This document shows, one piece after another, positions 36,729 to 50,700 of a DNA stretch of 64,000 bases. How positions within the stretch are numbered: position 1 is the first letter of the stretch; each line of letters begins with the position of its first letter. Source of the DNA: Nymphalis io (Eukaryota > Arthropoda > Insecta > Lepidoptera > Nymphalidae); assembly GCF_905147045.1 (NCBI RefSeq), contig NC_065896.1:6721001-6785000 (forward strand), given 5' to 3'. The notes beneath the pieces were generated by a model, which did not search any database, had not been told where the DNA came from, and saw only the letters and a list, made by a program, of their open reading frames with translations. A program made the position numbers and the translations under genes.

Positions 36729-38427
36729 TTTAGGTAAATCCCACCGCGCCTCGAACTTCACTAGTTTTCATACGGAGGTGTTAGCGACTCTACACAAAGC
36801 TACTAATAACATTGGAGTGGGGCGACGCGGCTCTTTTCAATGATTTATAATAATTCCTATCACTGTCAGCTCGACTCTTTGGTACCCATTGCAATCTATA
36901 TCGAATTGCTTCAAATGTTGACGAAATTGATAGGTAGGTATTATATTGTAAAAATGTATTTTAAATCTGAGTGTTGATAAACTTTTGGTAGTCTAAACAA
37001 TTTGTAGTCTATATAAAATTCCATTTTTTCTTATTTCTTTATTTCATTTAAATCAATATATTGTAAATAGATTTTATACATTAGCAGGTTTTTAAATCCT
37101 TTTAAATGATCAAAGATTACCTCATCCCACTTCTTCGTTATTGTATTCAATTTTACCCCATCAATAAAAACACAAAATATTTTTATAATTTACATTTTAC
37201 TATTACTCCGTTACTCGATTACATACGTTTAGAGATATTCTCTTGGACATTGTATAATGCATAATTTAATATTAAAACTGCAATAAATCATTAAGAAACT
37301 TGTTTTTGTAGGACATTACAATTGCCTTTAAGCCATTTCAAAAATATAAGGTTACTTAGTTTATTGTAGTATTATCGACGAGAAAAAAGTCCTGCTTAGT
37401 TTTAGTCAGTTCTATTCAACCCTGAGGTATTTCTTTCCGAACCAGTGATTGATTTTTTTGACAAGCAATAAGAAAGTATAACGCTCTATATTTCATAAAG
37501 TTATTGACTTAAAATTTAAATTTGACTTAAAATTATTGTATTATTTCATGCTTAGAACGAAAATGATATAATAAAGGGATTACAAAAAATCGTATCAATT
37601 TATCTTGTCACAACGAAATTAATTATTTTGTCATTGCTATTTATTATATTCATGTATCGAAAGAAATGATGTCAGTATACATTTTTATACTTTGTGACAT
37701 ATTGTATAAAATTTATTGAACGAAAATGATACGGTATCGTAATGCTTCCGTTAATTTTAATAGTTATCGTACCTGTATAAAATGAAATAGTCTGTGGTGA
37801 CTACTCCAACCGTCTCTCTTAGATAAATTAGGTATAGGTACAAAATTACACTTATATCAAATCGATTACATTGTGAGCATAACCTTACAACAACACCTTG
37901 ACATAATATAAAGTAAATTTGATATGGCAATATCGAGTTATTCCGGAAACATTTCCGGAGTAGGGTCGAATTTTAAAATGCTACTAATAACTAAAGTTAC
38001 TTTAATAAATAACGGTGTGGCATAATTTTTTAACTTAATATCCATAGTCAGATATTACGACTAAATATTTTTTTATTATATATATACATGTATGTCGGTG
38101 TCAAGGCTTTTTTTTAATTATTTTAGCACATGTTACGAAATTCACTGATATTATCGTAAGTAAAATAAATTTACAAATATCTACATTTTTTATAAATAAG
38201 ATGAATTTCAAGTATTTTTTAATATGGTTCAAGGTCAATTTAAAAAGCACTTAGTCAAGATAAGTTTTTTCAAATATTTTACTCGTAGACATTAAAGTAT
38301 AATAACATATATTACATCATGACTTCAATCCTACTAATTTATGAAAATAAGTGATTTTATGACAAATCGATACCGTTCGGGGAAAGCCGGGAAGCGCGAA
38401 CGCGAAATCGCGTAGCCGTCTTATATC

Positions 38428-38485
38428 TGATGAGTGGGTGGTACCTACTTAGAGGAGCTTGCACAAAGCTCTACCACCAGTACTA
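38428..38485 (+). repeat. SINE family B terminal fragment
   Basis: TCTGATGAGTGGGTGGTACC through GCTCTACCACCAGTA matches only the last 60 bases or so of family B. Confidence 0.75.
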
Positions 38486-39193
38486 CAATATCTCATGCGT
38501 AGATCGTAGTAATTGAATCAGATGCCATTATTATACTTATATTACCTTTATTTTTCATTATTTCTCATCAGTGAACATTTTACCAGTATATAGGGTATGA
38601 GTATTCGCAGCTGGACAAGGATAGGCATCCTTCGACGTTTTAGAAGACAGAACAAGATAATTTCGCTAACCACTGCTTCACATTACATTTAATGTTAAAG
38701 TCTTATCTTCACTTGTAATAATATTTTTAAACAATTAAAATGTTTCCAAAACAGTAAATTATGTAATTCTCGAGATTAATCTATATATCTTGTGATTTTA
38801 CTATCTTTCTCTTAATCATATCAGGTTATAATTAATTACAAATTTTATGTGATACGCATATAATATGAAAAACGATAAATACGTCTAAAGTAAATTCATA
38901 GAAGTGATTCATATATAGATTTTTACTGTATAATTTTTTGTGCATTTTATATGAAGATATCTAAATTTTACACACTACACTTTCTTTTTACTATTTTGTT
39001 CCATCTTTGAAGGCTGAAAGTTTTTTAATTTCCGGGTCAAAATACAAGCTTATTATTACCTATTTTCAAATTTTTATTTAAAAACCTTTGTAAAAATCCG
39101 AATCGATAAAGACTTAACAAATGCAATGCAATTATATGTGGGGTAGGTCAGAGAAGAATATGTTTTCCTAGCTTAATGAGTAATAGTATTTGG

Positions 39194-39450
39194 AGCCGGT
39201 TGGCGTGGTTGGTAGAATTACTTACCTTTCACACCGAAGGTTGTGGGTTCGATTTCCACCCAGGACAGACACTTGTGTGCATGAACATGTCTATTTGTCT
39301 TGAGAATGGATGTAATTTTCTTTATAAGTATGTATTTACAAAAGAAAAGTAGTATATTTAGTATATCAGTTGTCTGGTTTCCATAGTACAAGCTCTGCTT
39401 AATTTGGGATCAGATGGCCGTGTGTGAATAATGTCCGAGGATATTATTAT
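39194..39450 (+). repeat. tRNA-derived SINE family C
   Basis: GGAGCCGGTTGGCGTGGTTG begins a tRNA-like head, GGGTTCGATTTCC is the B box, then come GACAGACACTTGTGTGCATG and GGATCAGATGGCCGTGTGTG, ending in an ATTATTATTG tail. It is the reverse partner of 13843-14088. Confidence 0.8.
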
Positions 39451-40019
39451 TGTTATACGTACATGTTTATATAAAGCTAGTCTTTACTCAGGTAATAATT
39501 TTTTAAGTAATTACACTGACTGTGTTATCAAATACACTACCTAAAATGTAACGCTATTTTCACGACTATTTCTTTATTTTACGATACATTGAAGCATTAA
39601 ATATTTTTTTGATTTTAAAATAGGCGACCCTTTTTTTTCAATATTGAAACATTTTATTATTTTTAAATGGGTTTCTTATTTTTTACTATCGATCTGACAT
39701 GTTTTTATTAAAATAAGAGCTCTTATATGTAAATTTTTTAATAAAAAACATTTTTTTTTTAATTTTTTTATTTTTAGTATGTAATCAATTAATTATTAAA
39801 GCGACAACATTTTATATTATGATCTAAAATATTTTTGAACAAAACAGTTCTAGGCAAATGTTGTCGGGATTTCATATACATAAACTTGAATTATTGAAGT
39901 TTAATTTATTTATGATGAATATACATAATCAATCCTATAATTGCCAAAGACAACAAATAACAGACAAACTCTTAGTTCCTAGCTGAAATCACAATCACAA
40001 TCAGGATCCAGCAACCTTT

Positions 40020-43000
40020 TTAGCCATATCTAATATACTGTATAGCGAAAATAACTATAATGGCACAGCCTTTTGAAGGGACGGCTGATTGTGACGCCTT
40101 ATCGCTAGTCAGTGTTACTTGAGGCGGTCCGACTGGCTCAATGCTTTGCAGGAGTAAGGTGTCAACGGCTGCGTAAGCTTCGTGGACAACACGCTATGAA
40201 AAGGGTGACTATTAATAACATGTGCTCTTGTAGAGAGAACATTAATGACATACTGTCTAATTTAATTCTGTGGAATGTGGAATATATGAAATAGTAGCAA
40301 ATGGGGAAAAACAACGATCGCTGTAGTTCAAAAGTTTGTAAATATAATAATAATTATATATATAAAAGTAATAATTTACCTCCATCGCAAGTTTAGAGTT
40401 TTGAACATCGTTGGGTCGAAACATCATTACCGTGTAAGTATTGTCTATTCCTAAATGTCCATCCACCCAATCTTCAATGCCGCCCGCATAAAGCGCTAGA
40501 CAAAATATATCATTAAAGTGGAAACGGCTTTACATGCTAATCTGTTTTATGAACAATATACCAGACTGGTCTTGTGTCTATACTAATATAAAAAGTTGAA
40601 ATTTTATATTTTTTCACGCTTACGCTATGATCCACTAGTAGCTATATTTAATTGAAAAATTATTGAATGGTTAGAATAGATTTTTGCAAATTGCGCACTT
40701 ACATAAAGGCATGCAAGGAAACGGGGAAACTTCTATTGAAATTGTGTATAAATAAGAGGATAGAATAATGGTATAGTTTTTTCAGAATATTTTAAGTGAT
40801 ACTTAATCTGAATAACTTAATTTTATAATGTTTATCTACATCTGATTACTTTGTTGGTAATGGACTTTATAATGTTCGTTTAATCATTTTTGTGCAATAC
40901 CTATTAAAGAGATTATTTTATATTATACATATACATATATGATAATTAGTCATTTAATCCTTAACTATCATGTATAGTCACATAATGGTAGTTTAAAATC
41001 AAATCTACAAATCTGAAGCTACAAATCTGATTTCAAAAACGGTTTTAACAATATTTAGAATTAACCTTTAGCATATATAATAATATAGGCTATATACTAT
41101 TCAGTAAACATAAAAATACTTTTCATGTAGACTAATTTTGCAACGTCAATTAACGAGAAAACGGACGAGCGAATGTGTTTGTTACAAACACTGCCTCAGC
41201 GGTATATTTGAATACTCTCTATAGAGTTTAAGAGCTTTTTATAATTTTGCGGTTATACATGATAAAATGTTAAAAATTAATTTTAATATATTATTCAGGT
41301 AGTTTTGATTGGTGAAAATAAATTGCTAAGTCATTAATATTTCTAAGCTCTACTCATACAATATAAATTTTAATTAAACCTAACAAACGCATTTTGCAAA
41401 GAGTAAAGACGAGAGTCTTTAAAGAATTAAGTACAAAATGTATCTGAAAGTATATAAATATACAGAATAATTTGTTTTACTCGTCTTTGAAATCGTATCG
41501 AGATTAGATGACAAAACACGATAAGGCGTCGTAACCAATTTTTCCATTGGTATTTAGTGTGTAAGGACATATCTTATATCATTTTAGGTCACCTCCTTTA
41601 AAACAGTATTTTTATAAATAAATTAATATACTAATTGTTAATTAACATAACTCACGTAAAAATTCCGACGTTTGTCCAGCTACGTACATACGACCGCTTA
41701 TACTGAAAGCGGCGGACGCAGCTCGTGAAGCACGTGGTCTCTATAATAAATATGTATATAGGTGTGTGTGTGTGTTAAAGCAGGCACTTTAGTACTACTA
41801 GCTACCCCGGCTTCGCATAGATAGAATAATACATATAACGTATCATAATAATTATAACTCTTTCGGTTTACGCGTCGCAGGCCATTAAAGCTCCGAGTCG
41901 GTATGATTTTTTCCGACACCTTGAATAATCATCTTCATATTTCAGCCAATTTAAAGAACACCTTAATAATTTATATTCTTACAGTTTTCACATGAATTAC
42001 TCCCTCTATTGGTGAAATCATATGATAATTCGTGCGGTAGTTTTTAAATTTACGTTCAGACAAACGGACATGCGGACAGACAGCGGGGGTTCGTTATAAT
42101 ATGCAATGATATTTGTGTTTTTATTTTGGAAGCGGCATTCTGAATGGTAAATAGCTACTAGGTATTCAGTGGTGGTGGCTGCCATGAGATCAAGATCTTA
42201 TATCCCTTTACTCGTGGTTACACTCATAACCTTAAAAGAACAATATAAATAGAAAGGGGGTAGAATAATTGCTGAATAATAAAAATTTAATACAGAAATA
42301 AAAACCTAAAAATTTAGTACTTACGTGAATATGGTCGAGAGCTCGTCTTTTACTTGTGTGCGAGTATGGATATAATATTCCCTAGACAAAAAAATATTAA
42401 TATTTACATAGTAATCATACAAAAATGCAAATTTGACTTTTATCGTACGTTTTTGGCTTAGATGTAGCTTAGGTGTAGCTTAGATGATTGAGTTTAAACA
42501 ACCATCCATGTCCAGGTTTGTCTGATCGAAGAACCGAATAGAGAAATAGGATCAGTAAGCTGACGCGCGTAACCGGATCATGTATAGATATATACGTACC
42601 CGGATAGATTTAGATATCTACGCGTGGCGCGATTACCATTGTAAATATGTTTAGGGATATTAAAGAAAGTATCTCGGGATAACAGCGTAATTGTGTAATA
42701 AGCTTAATTACTCAATATATATTATTATATACTCAATCATAGTCGAAATATAGTGACTTCCTATCAATATGAAAAGTTCAGTCATTATGTTTATATCTTC
42801 AAAATAAGATGTATATTATTATTTATAGTATGAAAATAAAAACAAACTAAAACAACTATTGTTGAAGAATAGCTTAGTGATTTTAGAAAATCTTACAAGA
42901 ACTTCGCCTTCCTTAAATGCAATGAAGGCGAAAAGCGGTGTCCGATGTTCGTGAAGGAAGTGTGTTAAGGCATATGTCTCTGTTTCACTTAGTTGCCTAG

Positions 43001-46000
43001 GGCCAGCATACAGCGACCCACATGGGTGTTCAGCGCGCAACTCTTCTGCTGTAATACAATTCATCGAATTAATATTTTAAAATTAGCTTCTTGACTTACT
43101 AATTCATCTTAATTATTTATTTGTACTTATCCCATTTATTAAGGGATGGTTCAATATATAGTAAGATAAAGATAAGAAATTTTTAGGGCCATCTGTCTCC
43201 TGAAGTAACCAAATAAATCTTCCTCGCAAACGCTTTTACTGGTGGGTTGTTTTCCGACCACCATTATGTTTTTAAAGGAATTAGTGTTTCTGGTGTTCTT
43301 GTACTTAACTTAAAAAAGTCCCTTAGGCATATCTTATGATATCAAAGAAATAGGATTGTAGTTGTTTTTGTGTTAGAAATTACTTACGGGGTATCCATTG
43401 GTATTCAAAATTGCGATCGAGATTGACACCATAACAGGGCTGTATTGTGCATCTGAGACCAAATTCTTCACAAGATCGGCACGTATCACGTCCTTTGCAA
43501 GTATCCCATGACTGTCGTAAATTCTTAGACCAATATCTTCGCTAATTAAGAAAAATCAGAACAAGGCAAAATTTATATTAATTGATCTTGAATTCAGGGT
43601 TAGATTACGAATCAATATTTTAAAGAGTTTATGTTATGCTTGTGTTTGTAAAAAATATTTTATTTTTTGACATTCCAATCTTTTTTTACAGAAACCTTCC
43701 TCAACCACATCATTCATCAAACCATAACCGCATATACCATATACCATATACCATACCATATACCATAACCACAGCTTCACTATAGAAAAATATACAAAAC
43801 GCGCAAAATAAAACTATGCATTAATAGCATTAGACAGCAACAATAACCTAACTTTATATATTTTTCAACTATTTAATTGTGCCTTTTTGTAAATAATAAT
43901 TACAACATTTTTTTTCTTATTTTCCAATGTTCCATTCCAGATCATCACCATCCTACCACTCTATGTAAATCAAACGTTGGCTTAAAATCATTTTAGTTAG
44001 TCACGTTCTCTGCCTTGAAGAAAATTAATATCGAGAGAAAATTATAATCTTTGAAAACACTATAAAGCTTTTCACAACCATCGCTTTGAAAAAATCCGAC
44101 GCAGCCCTTATGGGATCCTTCTTCCTTAACATTAAATGAGGCATTTCACCGGTAAATAATCATTATATAATAATCATAAAAAAGCAGCGGCAGCAGCAAC
44201 AGTTCAGCATAATTATCAGCAGTAGAAGTATTATACAACAAAATAGGTTTCCACAATCATTTTCCGCGAACTTAAAATTCTTACCTATATGTCTATGACG
44301 GATCGTATCTTTCTTAATAATTATCCAATTTAAATAATCTATATTTTATCAGTATCGTCATGGTAAGAATGTTGTTATCGAGGCTATACGTAAGATAAAT
44401 TATTTTATGGTAATTTTTTGATAAGAATTACTTTTTATCACAGTAAAATTCAATAATTTCAATATCACACTTATCATTAATGTTAATAATTTTACAAGTA
44501 CGCACACGCATACCATACTTATCATCGATACATTCAGGCTATACGTCCTTTATGAGATTATAGGAGACATTATAGGTAATAAAAAATATTACATATAGAT
44601 TTTTCATCTCTTATAACCTGAAGCTTTCAGCACTGTTAATTCGTTGTGCACATAAATGTATGCTTATTCACTGTCAATGGATTTAACTGGCCTTTGATCT
44701 TGATGATCTTAATGATGATGATGATCTTGATAAATTGCACTTCATTTAATGTTATATTACATAATAATTACTACATTTATGAAAATCAAACACCGCTTGT
44801 GCCCTTGGAAATTGATTTTTTACATCTTCACGCCCATTGTTACCTGATGCCTTGAGCAATCGCTTCTCTCGCTAACGATAACATTAATATTTTTGGGTGC
44901 TATATAATAAGCATTACAACATGTTAAACCTTGATATCGTAAGTTTGATGATCGTGAGCATTTTACAAAGAGCATAAATCAAGTGGAATTATTAATTGCA
45001 ATACATAAACAATGTAAATCTTACATTTGGAAATGTCATTGAATAGTCATATCCATCAGGATTAAAAACAGGAATAATCCAGAAACGAAATTTTGTCAGC
45101 AGATCGGAGCGGGCTTCACTACGTTCAATTAATTGGTATAAAACATACATTGCAGCTGTTACTGCATGGTGATCTTTTCCCTGAATCCCTGTAACAATCG
45201 TATTGTTGTAAATTTTTTTTTCGTTAAAATCCTTTTTAAACCTATAAAAATACTTTATACAAATATAAAAAATCATCAATATGTATATAAAATATAATAC
45301 ACAATTTCATTCATACCTGCAACGATCATGACAGTTTTTTTAGCAGAAACAGTTTGGCCACTACTTGGATCGTCAACTATCATCATATAGATTGGATTTT
45401 CCATAACGGTATAATTTCCATTTGTGATATCCAGCCGTTTAGCAATAGAACTTTCCTCCGCCCATTGTTTTAATTGCAATACTATCTGATGAAAAATTAA
45501 TAACCAAAATGCTTATAGTATCTAGTAAATATTTGACTCACATAAGGAACGAATATTATTTTCATAAACAGGTGGATAGAAATCTAGCCAATTAACTAAA
45601 ATAAGTACCTCATGTAAAGTTAGTGGTGTACTAAAAGTAAGGGGATTTGATCTTAAGACGCTGCAGATTGGACGTTTTTTGTCAGTGGAAATATTCTGTA
45701 CATTATTTAGAACTTTTATGGTTGCAACTCCAAATATAGATTTACCAGTAGTATTAACAATTTCATTCTCTAGTTCGTCCTCATCTTCATAATTTTTGCC
45801 TGTCTCATCTTTATCATGACTATTAGTAGAAATGTCGGAGTAGAGAACATTTTCTGATACATCTTTAACAGGTTTGACACTGTCAATATTGTCTTCATTT
45901 TCTGTTGTACTTTTCTGGCCTTTAGAGCTCTCTGTTTCATCATCGTCATTATAAAATAAATCATTGTAAAATAACTGATTTTCTTTCTCAAAAGTCTTAT

Positions 46001-47356
46001 TGGCTGATTCAAAAAAAATATATTGATTAGTTTTTCTTTTATCTTCAGTATCAAGCATTTTAGAATCTTCATTATCATCTGCTTCTGCGTGGGCTCTTAA
46101 TGACGTGAGATGAGGGTTAATTTGAATCGATGGAGTTGTCCGTGAAGGCTTTGAATCGTCAAACAATTTCGAAGTATATTCAAAAGAAAACAAATTTCTA
46201 AATGTTGACGTTCTCGTGGGCATTTCAATATCTGGGTAAGAGAAAGTCCTTGTAGGCCTCAAAGTTGTTTTACGCAATATCTATAATCGTTAAAAAACAA
46301 AAATTAGATGATAAAATAATATAAAAACAATAAAACAATTCCAAACAATAATTTTATCTTATATCTATATATACACAACATACATATATTAGTACAAAAT
46401 AAGTAGCGACAAGTTTCTCATCTTTCTTTGTAGTCTGTCATAAAGTGCGACATCTTCTAACCAGATACTTTTTCATTACTATCATGCAACTCGATCTTAC
46501 AGAAAGTACTATTACTATACTACTATTTACTTTTATCTATTTTATAAATATAACGTATTTATTTATGCACTCACAAAATTATCCACCGTACGTGGAGTAA
46601 GAGGACCAATTGTATGACGACGCGTAAAAGACACCGGTGCTATAGGTGCATATTGTCGTGGTAGAAGTGGTTGAGATCTTGGTAGAAATTGAGGACTAGC
46701 TGGTGGACTTTCATCACGCTGTGGATGTCGCCCTGAGCCATGCTTAATTTCAATACCTTATAAGATAATAAACGTAAAGATTAACTAAGATTTTATATGA
46801 TTATAATTATTTTATGTCAAATTACATTTGCGTACCTTTCGGTCGTATTGGTGGAATTACTTTACTAAATGGTTTTATCGGTGCTAATACTACGTTTCCA
46901 TCGACTTTTGTCACAGTAAGAGTAGTTGGAGGGACAAATCGTGTATATTCATTTGAAGGGTCTAAAGTAAATCCTGTAGTTGGAGATGGTACTATAGCTC
47001 CACCAATAATTATTTTTTCTTGAGCTTTAGTAGATGGTTGGATATTCACAGCCGCGATAGGTTTTTTGGCGGTAGATACATCTTCGTCTAAAACTTTAAC
47101 AATGAATTCTTGTGTTGTTTCTAAATTAGTGTACCACCTTGTATATTCTGATAATGCACGTTTACGACGAAAATCTATAAAATATATAAAAAAGTTTGCA
47201 TACATGCATATAATTCAATAACGTAATTCACACCTGCTAAATCTTACATGAGAGTGTACAAACGTGGCAAGAATCATCTTCCGTATTATACGTAATGCTT
47301 GAACTAAATACCAATTCTGTAAAACCTAATATTATCAAAAATATACTCAAATTCAT
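40020..47356 (-). CDS. Secreted M14 carboxypeptidase-like pseudoenzyme with long N-terminal extension
   Basis: The coding exons, in order, are 47248-47356, 46836-47174, 46575-46756, 45542-46280, 45317-45481, 45025-45188, 43388-43541, 42897-43048, 42325-42381, 41656-41740, 40380-40495 and 40020-40193. They give 811 residues with frame kept at all 11 introns. Residues 1-20 look like a signal peptide (MNLSIFLIILGFTELVFSSS). Residues 37-420 are Pro/Ser/Thr-rich, then very acidic, with no known domain. From about 425 the fold of an M14 metallocarboxypeptidase is clear: GIQGKDHH, FWIIPVFNPDGYDYS, CYGVNLDRNFEYQW, YAGPRQLSETET, GILYPY and GGIEDW. The catalytic residues are changed (bovine CPA numbering): His69 to Gln514, Glu72 to Asp517, His196 to Lys663, Tyr248 to Asp727, Glu270 to Met739. 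Hydrolysis by the usual mechanism looks impossible. The C-terminus ends in a short hydrophobic run after Cys (GCAIIVIFAIQYIRYG), perhaps a lipid-anchor signal. It lies head to head with the M14-like gene at 47707. Confidence 0.8.
41795..42115. repeat. Non-LTR retrotransposon tail-like repeat
   Basis: ACTAGCTACCCCGGCTTCGC at one end and TTCGTGCGGTAGTTTTTAAA followed by CAGACAAACGGACATGCGGA are typical of decayed 5'-truncated non-LTR elements in lepidopteran genomes. It lies in an intron of the minus-strand M14-like gene, next to a (GT)n run at 41761-41776. Confidence 0.5.
43728..43771. repeat. Short tandem repeat of ATACCAT
   Basis: Five or six copies of a 7-base unit (ATACCAT, with one shortened to 5 bases) lie in an intron of the minus-strand M14-like gene. 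Confidence 0.9.
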
Positions 47357-47706
47357 TATAAGAAAAAATTGTGTTCCATCATATTTTGACAGTACAAGCT
47401 GTTGTTCTGACAGAGGTCATATTAGAAAAAGAATACTATAAACTGAAGAACGTCACCAGAAAAATTATTTAATAATGATTAATGTAAAATACATTAATTT
47501 ATATTTATTTTATTGCTCCCGGCATATTAGACATTCATTTAGTCATATTAGACAATTTCTTTCTATTAAGGAATTAAAATACAAGGAGAAAGTTAACAAT
47601 TATAGTTTTTTTTTGTAAATGTAACTTAAATTCTTATTAAAGTTTATATACTCCTTTGCTCTTTGATTGATTGATTTGACTTGATAACAACTATTATTTT
47701 CGTACA
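47357..47706. promoter_or_regulatory. Shared divergent promoter region of the two M14-like genes
   Basis: Only 350 bases separate the ATG of the minus-strand M14-like gene (47356) from the ATG of the plus-strand one (47707). Both 5' UTRs and both promoters should lie here unless upstream non-coding exons exist. The sequence is AT-rich; I cannot place TATA boxes or starts with confidence. Confidence 0.5.
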
Positions 47707-50700
47707 ATGTTTTTGCATATAAAAGTGTATATAGTTGGATTTATATATTTTCTGGGAATTTTATTCATGATTTTATTTCCACCACGTAATTTCGAGCAGT
47801 ATGTTAATATTTTAAAATAAGTATTTAATATTTTGTTCATTTTTCTATTTTTTTTTGGGAATCCATCATAATAAGTAGGTACATAATATAATATACATAA
47901 ATAAAGTAATATTCTTTAAACATTAGATCGGGAACCAAAATGAGAAGAATTAGAAGTATCGGAAGTAACTTGAAATATGAGGGGTATATTGATTACGAGA
48001 GTATGCTTAGTGTAGTACAAAACATGGCCATCGAGGATCCTGAAATGGTAGAAGTAGTGCATTTGACTCCACTCACTGCTGCCAATAATAGTCTTATAGC
48101 TATTGAATTGCGCAGTGACACGCTCAGCAAGAAACCTGGAATACTCGTAATTGGAAGTAATCATTAATCATCTTTATACTAAATTTAATAACTTACTGTT
48201 TTTCAAAGTACAAATTTCTTGTAGGCATAATCAAAAGCTTTTTACTGCTAAGTTAATATTTATTTTTTCTAAGCCAACTTAAAATCATATCATATCTTTA
48301 TCTTACATTTCATAGATAGTTTTAATTTAATTTGCTTTTTAATCATATCAGACATTTGTTAAATGTCAAACTTTTTAACAAATATTTTTCAGCAATAAAT
48401 GGAATGGTGTGGGGCGGATCAAATGCTATACTGGAATTAGCCGAGAAACTTCTTTACGACACAAACTACCAAACTCCGTTTTTTAACGATTATGACTGGT
48501 AAAATTTATAAATAAATAATTATAAGTCTGTAGAGTCAATGTTTCTATCTTGTAGTTCATCATTGTCATACATTTGGTTTTTTTTTTTTTTGCAAATCAG
48601 TCTTATTATTATTATTTTATAGAATAGGAAGGCAGACGAGCATATGGGCCATCTGATGGTAAGTGGTCACCAACGCCCATAGACATTAGCATTGTAAGAA
48701 ATGTTAACCATCGCTTACATCACCAATGCGCCACCAACCTTGGGAACTAAGATGTTATGTCCCTTGTGCCTGTAATTTCGCTGGCTCACTCACCTTTCAA
48801 ACCGGAACACAACAATACCAAGTACTGCTGTTTTGCGGTAGAATATCTGATGAGTGGGGTGGTACCTACCCAGACGAGCTTGCACAAAGCTCTACCACCA
48901 GTTCAAATCTGAAATCCGACGGGCAGTATTAGTGTTTGAAAAATTTTACTTGGTGTTAGGGTTTTGCGCAAGCCCAACACGGTAGGTATTCTAACAGAAA
49001 TAGTGTACAATATTGCGTCCCGGTTTGCAGAGTGAGCCTGTGTAGTTACACAGGTACTATGATTATAACATCTTAGTTCCCAACGTTGATGGCGCGTTGA
49101 CGTTATAATAGATGAATAGTTAATATTTCTTTGCCAATATTTATATGCCAATTTCAATAAGCGGTATCACTTAATATTGCCAGTCTACCACCGTCTATTT
49201 TAATATAAACAATTAAAGTGACTTCCGGAATATATTGTGAGCGTGACTGGTTTATCGAAAACTAATCATACTATCTATAGTTAGTTTTATTATTTGATTA
49301 CAATTTCAGATAATAAACTAGATTAATATTGCTAAACTGAATCGAAGACTATAAAAAAACACAGAAAACTATTCAATATGAAACAATAAGAGATTTATGA
49401 ATAAAAAAAAAAATCGCGATAACAGTATCCGGCATAAAGCAGATTTATGAAGCGCAATATTTATAAAACTTTTAATTTTAGGTATTTAGTACCGATAGCG
49501 AACCCAGACGCACTTAATTTTACGACCATCCTTCGAGATTATACGTCAATGGATGCTACAGAGTGGTCACGCAACTTCTCCGCTAGAACTAAAACTAAAC
49601 CTGCCGAATGGCATAAGAATATCGACAAGGAATCTGGCGAGCAACTATGCTTCGGAACTAATGTTAATCGTAACTTCGCATATCACTGGCAAGGTGATAT
49701 ATTTTTTAAAAATTTAAAAATACGGGATTTTATTTAAATATTTTTTCTAATATGAAATCTCTACATAATAATGTAAGTGAAATTGTGTCACAAATTCCTT
49801 ATTTATTTCAAAAGTATGTTAAGTTTGACATTTTTTTTAAATTATTATTTTATAGTCACTAGAATTTTTATTACTTATACGAAGTGCACGTGATACAAAT
49901 TTATTGTTTTACAATTAATACGATAACTTAATAGTATCATCAATGTCAATAACACAAATATCAGCATATCAGAAGATATCGTTTTTGACGGTCAATAAAA
50001 CGCGATAAAATCAAATCTTTATTGCAGACGACGTACGTAAAACGCCATTACGTTGCTCACAATACTACCCTGGTATAAAGCCTTTCTCTACGGCGGAAGC
50101 ACAGGCGATACGGGAATACGTGCACAAGCTTGACGACATATTGCATCTAGTTGTACATTTACATGCCAGTTTTGTTCCTAAAAAAGTAACTATGTATTTT
50201 TAAATAATAAATATTTTTATCCATGTTTGAGAATGATTAATTAAAGTCTTTTGAGATTGGACAGTTAAGTAATTTAATCTCTACATTCTAACCTCAATTG
50301 GCTTAAATATAATCGATTGCTATAAAATATTTCAAATCGCACATTTAAATTTGTAGATATAGAGTAATCTTATCATTGGCGGCGTGACTTTTTTAAACTA
50401 ATTTATATTATTAGTTACGAAACGCATTTATATTATTAGTTCTAAATACAACATGTTTACATTAAATGTAGCATTTTTTTCATTATTCAAAATATATCTG
50501 CAATATACTTAATCAAGATGGAATGAACGTTAGTCACTTGTATAAGCTCGTAAAAAAATTAAGATTTACAGTAATTCCATATTCAATTAAATTTATTTAT
50601 CGGACTTATATTTAAAATGATAAAGATATCAATTAGCTTTACCTATTTTATCATTTAGCTTTTGTAACTGTTGTTTTGTAGTTACTTATTTTGTAACAGC

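Larger units (their letters stand above)
36729..40019. other. Intergenic region between SLC6 copy 2 and the M14-like gene
   Basis: The left part should hold the 5' UTR and promoter of SLC6 copy 2. The right part is the 3' flank of the minus-strand M14-like gene, with AATAAA on the minus strand near 39906. A family B scrap (38428-38485) and a family C SINE (39194-39450) are present. No other coding sequence is seen. Confidence 0.5.

Noticed and set aside
43728..43771. CRISPR-like or satellite array
   Set aside because: It is only a short 7-base microsatellite with no spacers, in a eukaryotic intron.
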